From Oscillospiraceae bacterium (GTDB lineage: Bacteria; Bacillota; Clostridia; Oscillospirales; Ruminococcaceae): a stretch of 5,078 nucleotides of DNA. Shown one piece after another: positions 5,049-5,078 of the stretch; position 1 is the stretch's first letter, and each line of letters opens with the position of its first letter. The notes under the pieces are model-generated. The model saw only the letters and a program-made list of their open reading frames with translations. It ran no database searches and had not been told where the DNA came from. A program made the position numbers and the translations under genes. Location: assembly GCA_017394565.1 (NCBI GenBank), contig JAFPXW010000357.1, positions 1 through 5,078 on the forward strand, read 5' to 3'.

Positions 5049-5078
5049 AAAACAGGGGGGCGGGGCATCAATGCTAAC
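5049..5078. repeat. Right border repeat: G-rich block plus inverted 10-bp motif
   Basis: AAAACAGG followed by GGGGCGGGGC (5049-5066) repeats the leader block at 261-280 apart from two missing bases and one change. CAATGCTAAC (5069-5078) is the exact reverse complement of 112-121. A TTGACA at 5039-5044 precedes it, but no -10 box stands at the right distance inside the window. The window ends on the last base of the motif, so its full extent is unknown. Confidence 0.4.

Noticed and set aside
5039..5078. Outward promoter from the perfect TTGACA at 5039-5044
   Set aside because: The -10 position falls in GGGGCA. The only AT-containing hexamer (in TGCTAAC) is 27-28 bp away, far too distant.
5071..5078. 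Start of a next gene at ATG 5071 after the G-rich block
   Set aside because: Only eight bases remain in the window, and the G-rich sequence is better explained as the repeat shared with the leader than as a ribosome site.

Overview
The window is a compact, all-plus-strand sensing-and-export module. It holds an OmpR-type response regulator, a histidine kinase, and a three-gene ABC-2 transporter (one ATPase and two unlike permease subunits). Strong AGGAGG-type ribosome sites, short AT-rich promoter gaps between moderately GC-rich genes, and this regulator/kinase/ABC gene order suggest a Gram-positive Firmicute, plausibly a gut clostridium of the Ruminococcaceae/Oscillospiraceae type. The taxon is an inference from style, not from a marker gene.

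Layout. 1-318: leader without a secure gene. It holds the possible tail of an upstream reading frame (stop at 114-116), a terminator-like hairpin (146-172), an AT-rich candidate promoter stretch (196-250), two near-identical G-rich repeats and a GC hairpin just before the first ribosome site. 319-990: response regulator. 978-2123: sensor kinase, overlapping the regulator by 13 nt. 2124-2278: intergenic, with a terminator-like hairpin, a perfect TATAAT -10 box and a striking 17-bp perfect inverted repeat overlapping that box. 2279-3174: ABC ATPase, broken by a one-base deletion exactly at the D-loop. 3174-4412: large permease with a big extracytoplasmic domain. 4363-4983: small permease, whose start and ribosome site lie inside the previous gene. 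4984-5078: weak hairpin and a G-rich segment that echoes the leader.

How it would work: the kinase senses an envelope signal and phosphorylates the regulator at Asp51. The regulator, or another DNA-binding protein acting at the 2215-2255 dyad, controls the ABC operon. The transporter would move a peptide or lipid-like substrate, in the style of antimicrobial-peptide resistance or immunity exporters. The substrate cannot be read from the sequence. As written, the ATPase is frameshifted, so the transporter is either inactive in this genome or the base is a sequence/assembly error. I found no CRISPR, tRNA, rRNA, transposase or clearly new type of system. The most notable points are the frameshift, the dyad operator and the related repeats that bracket the module.
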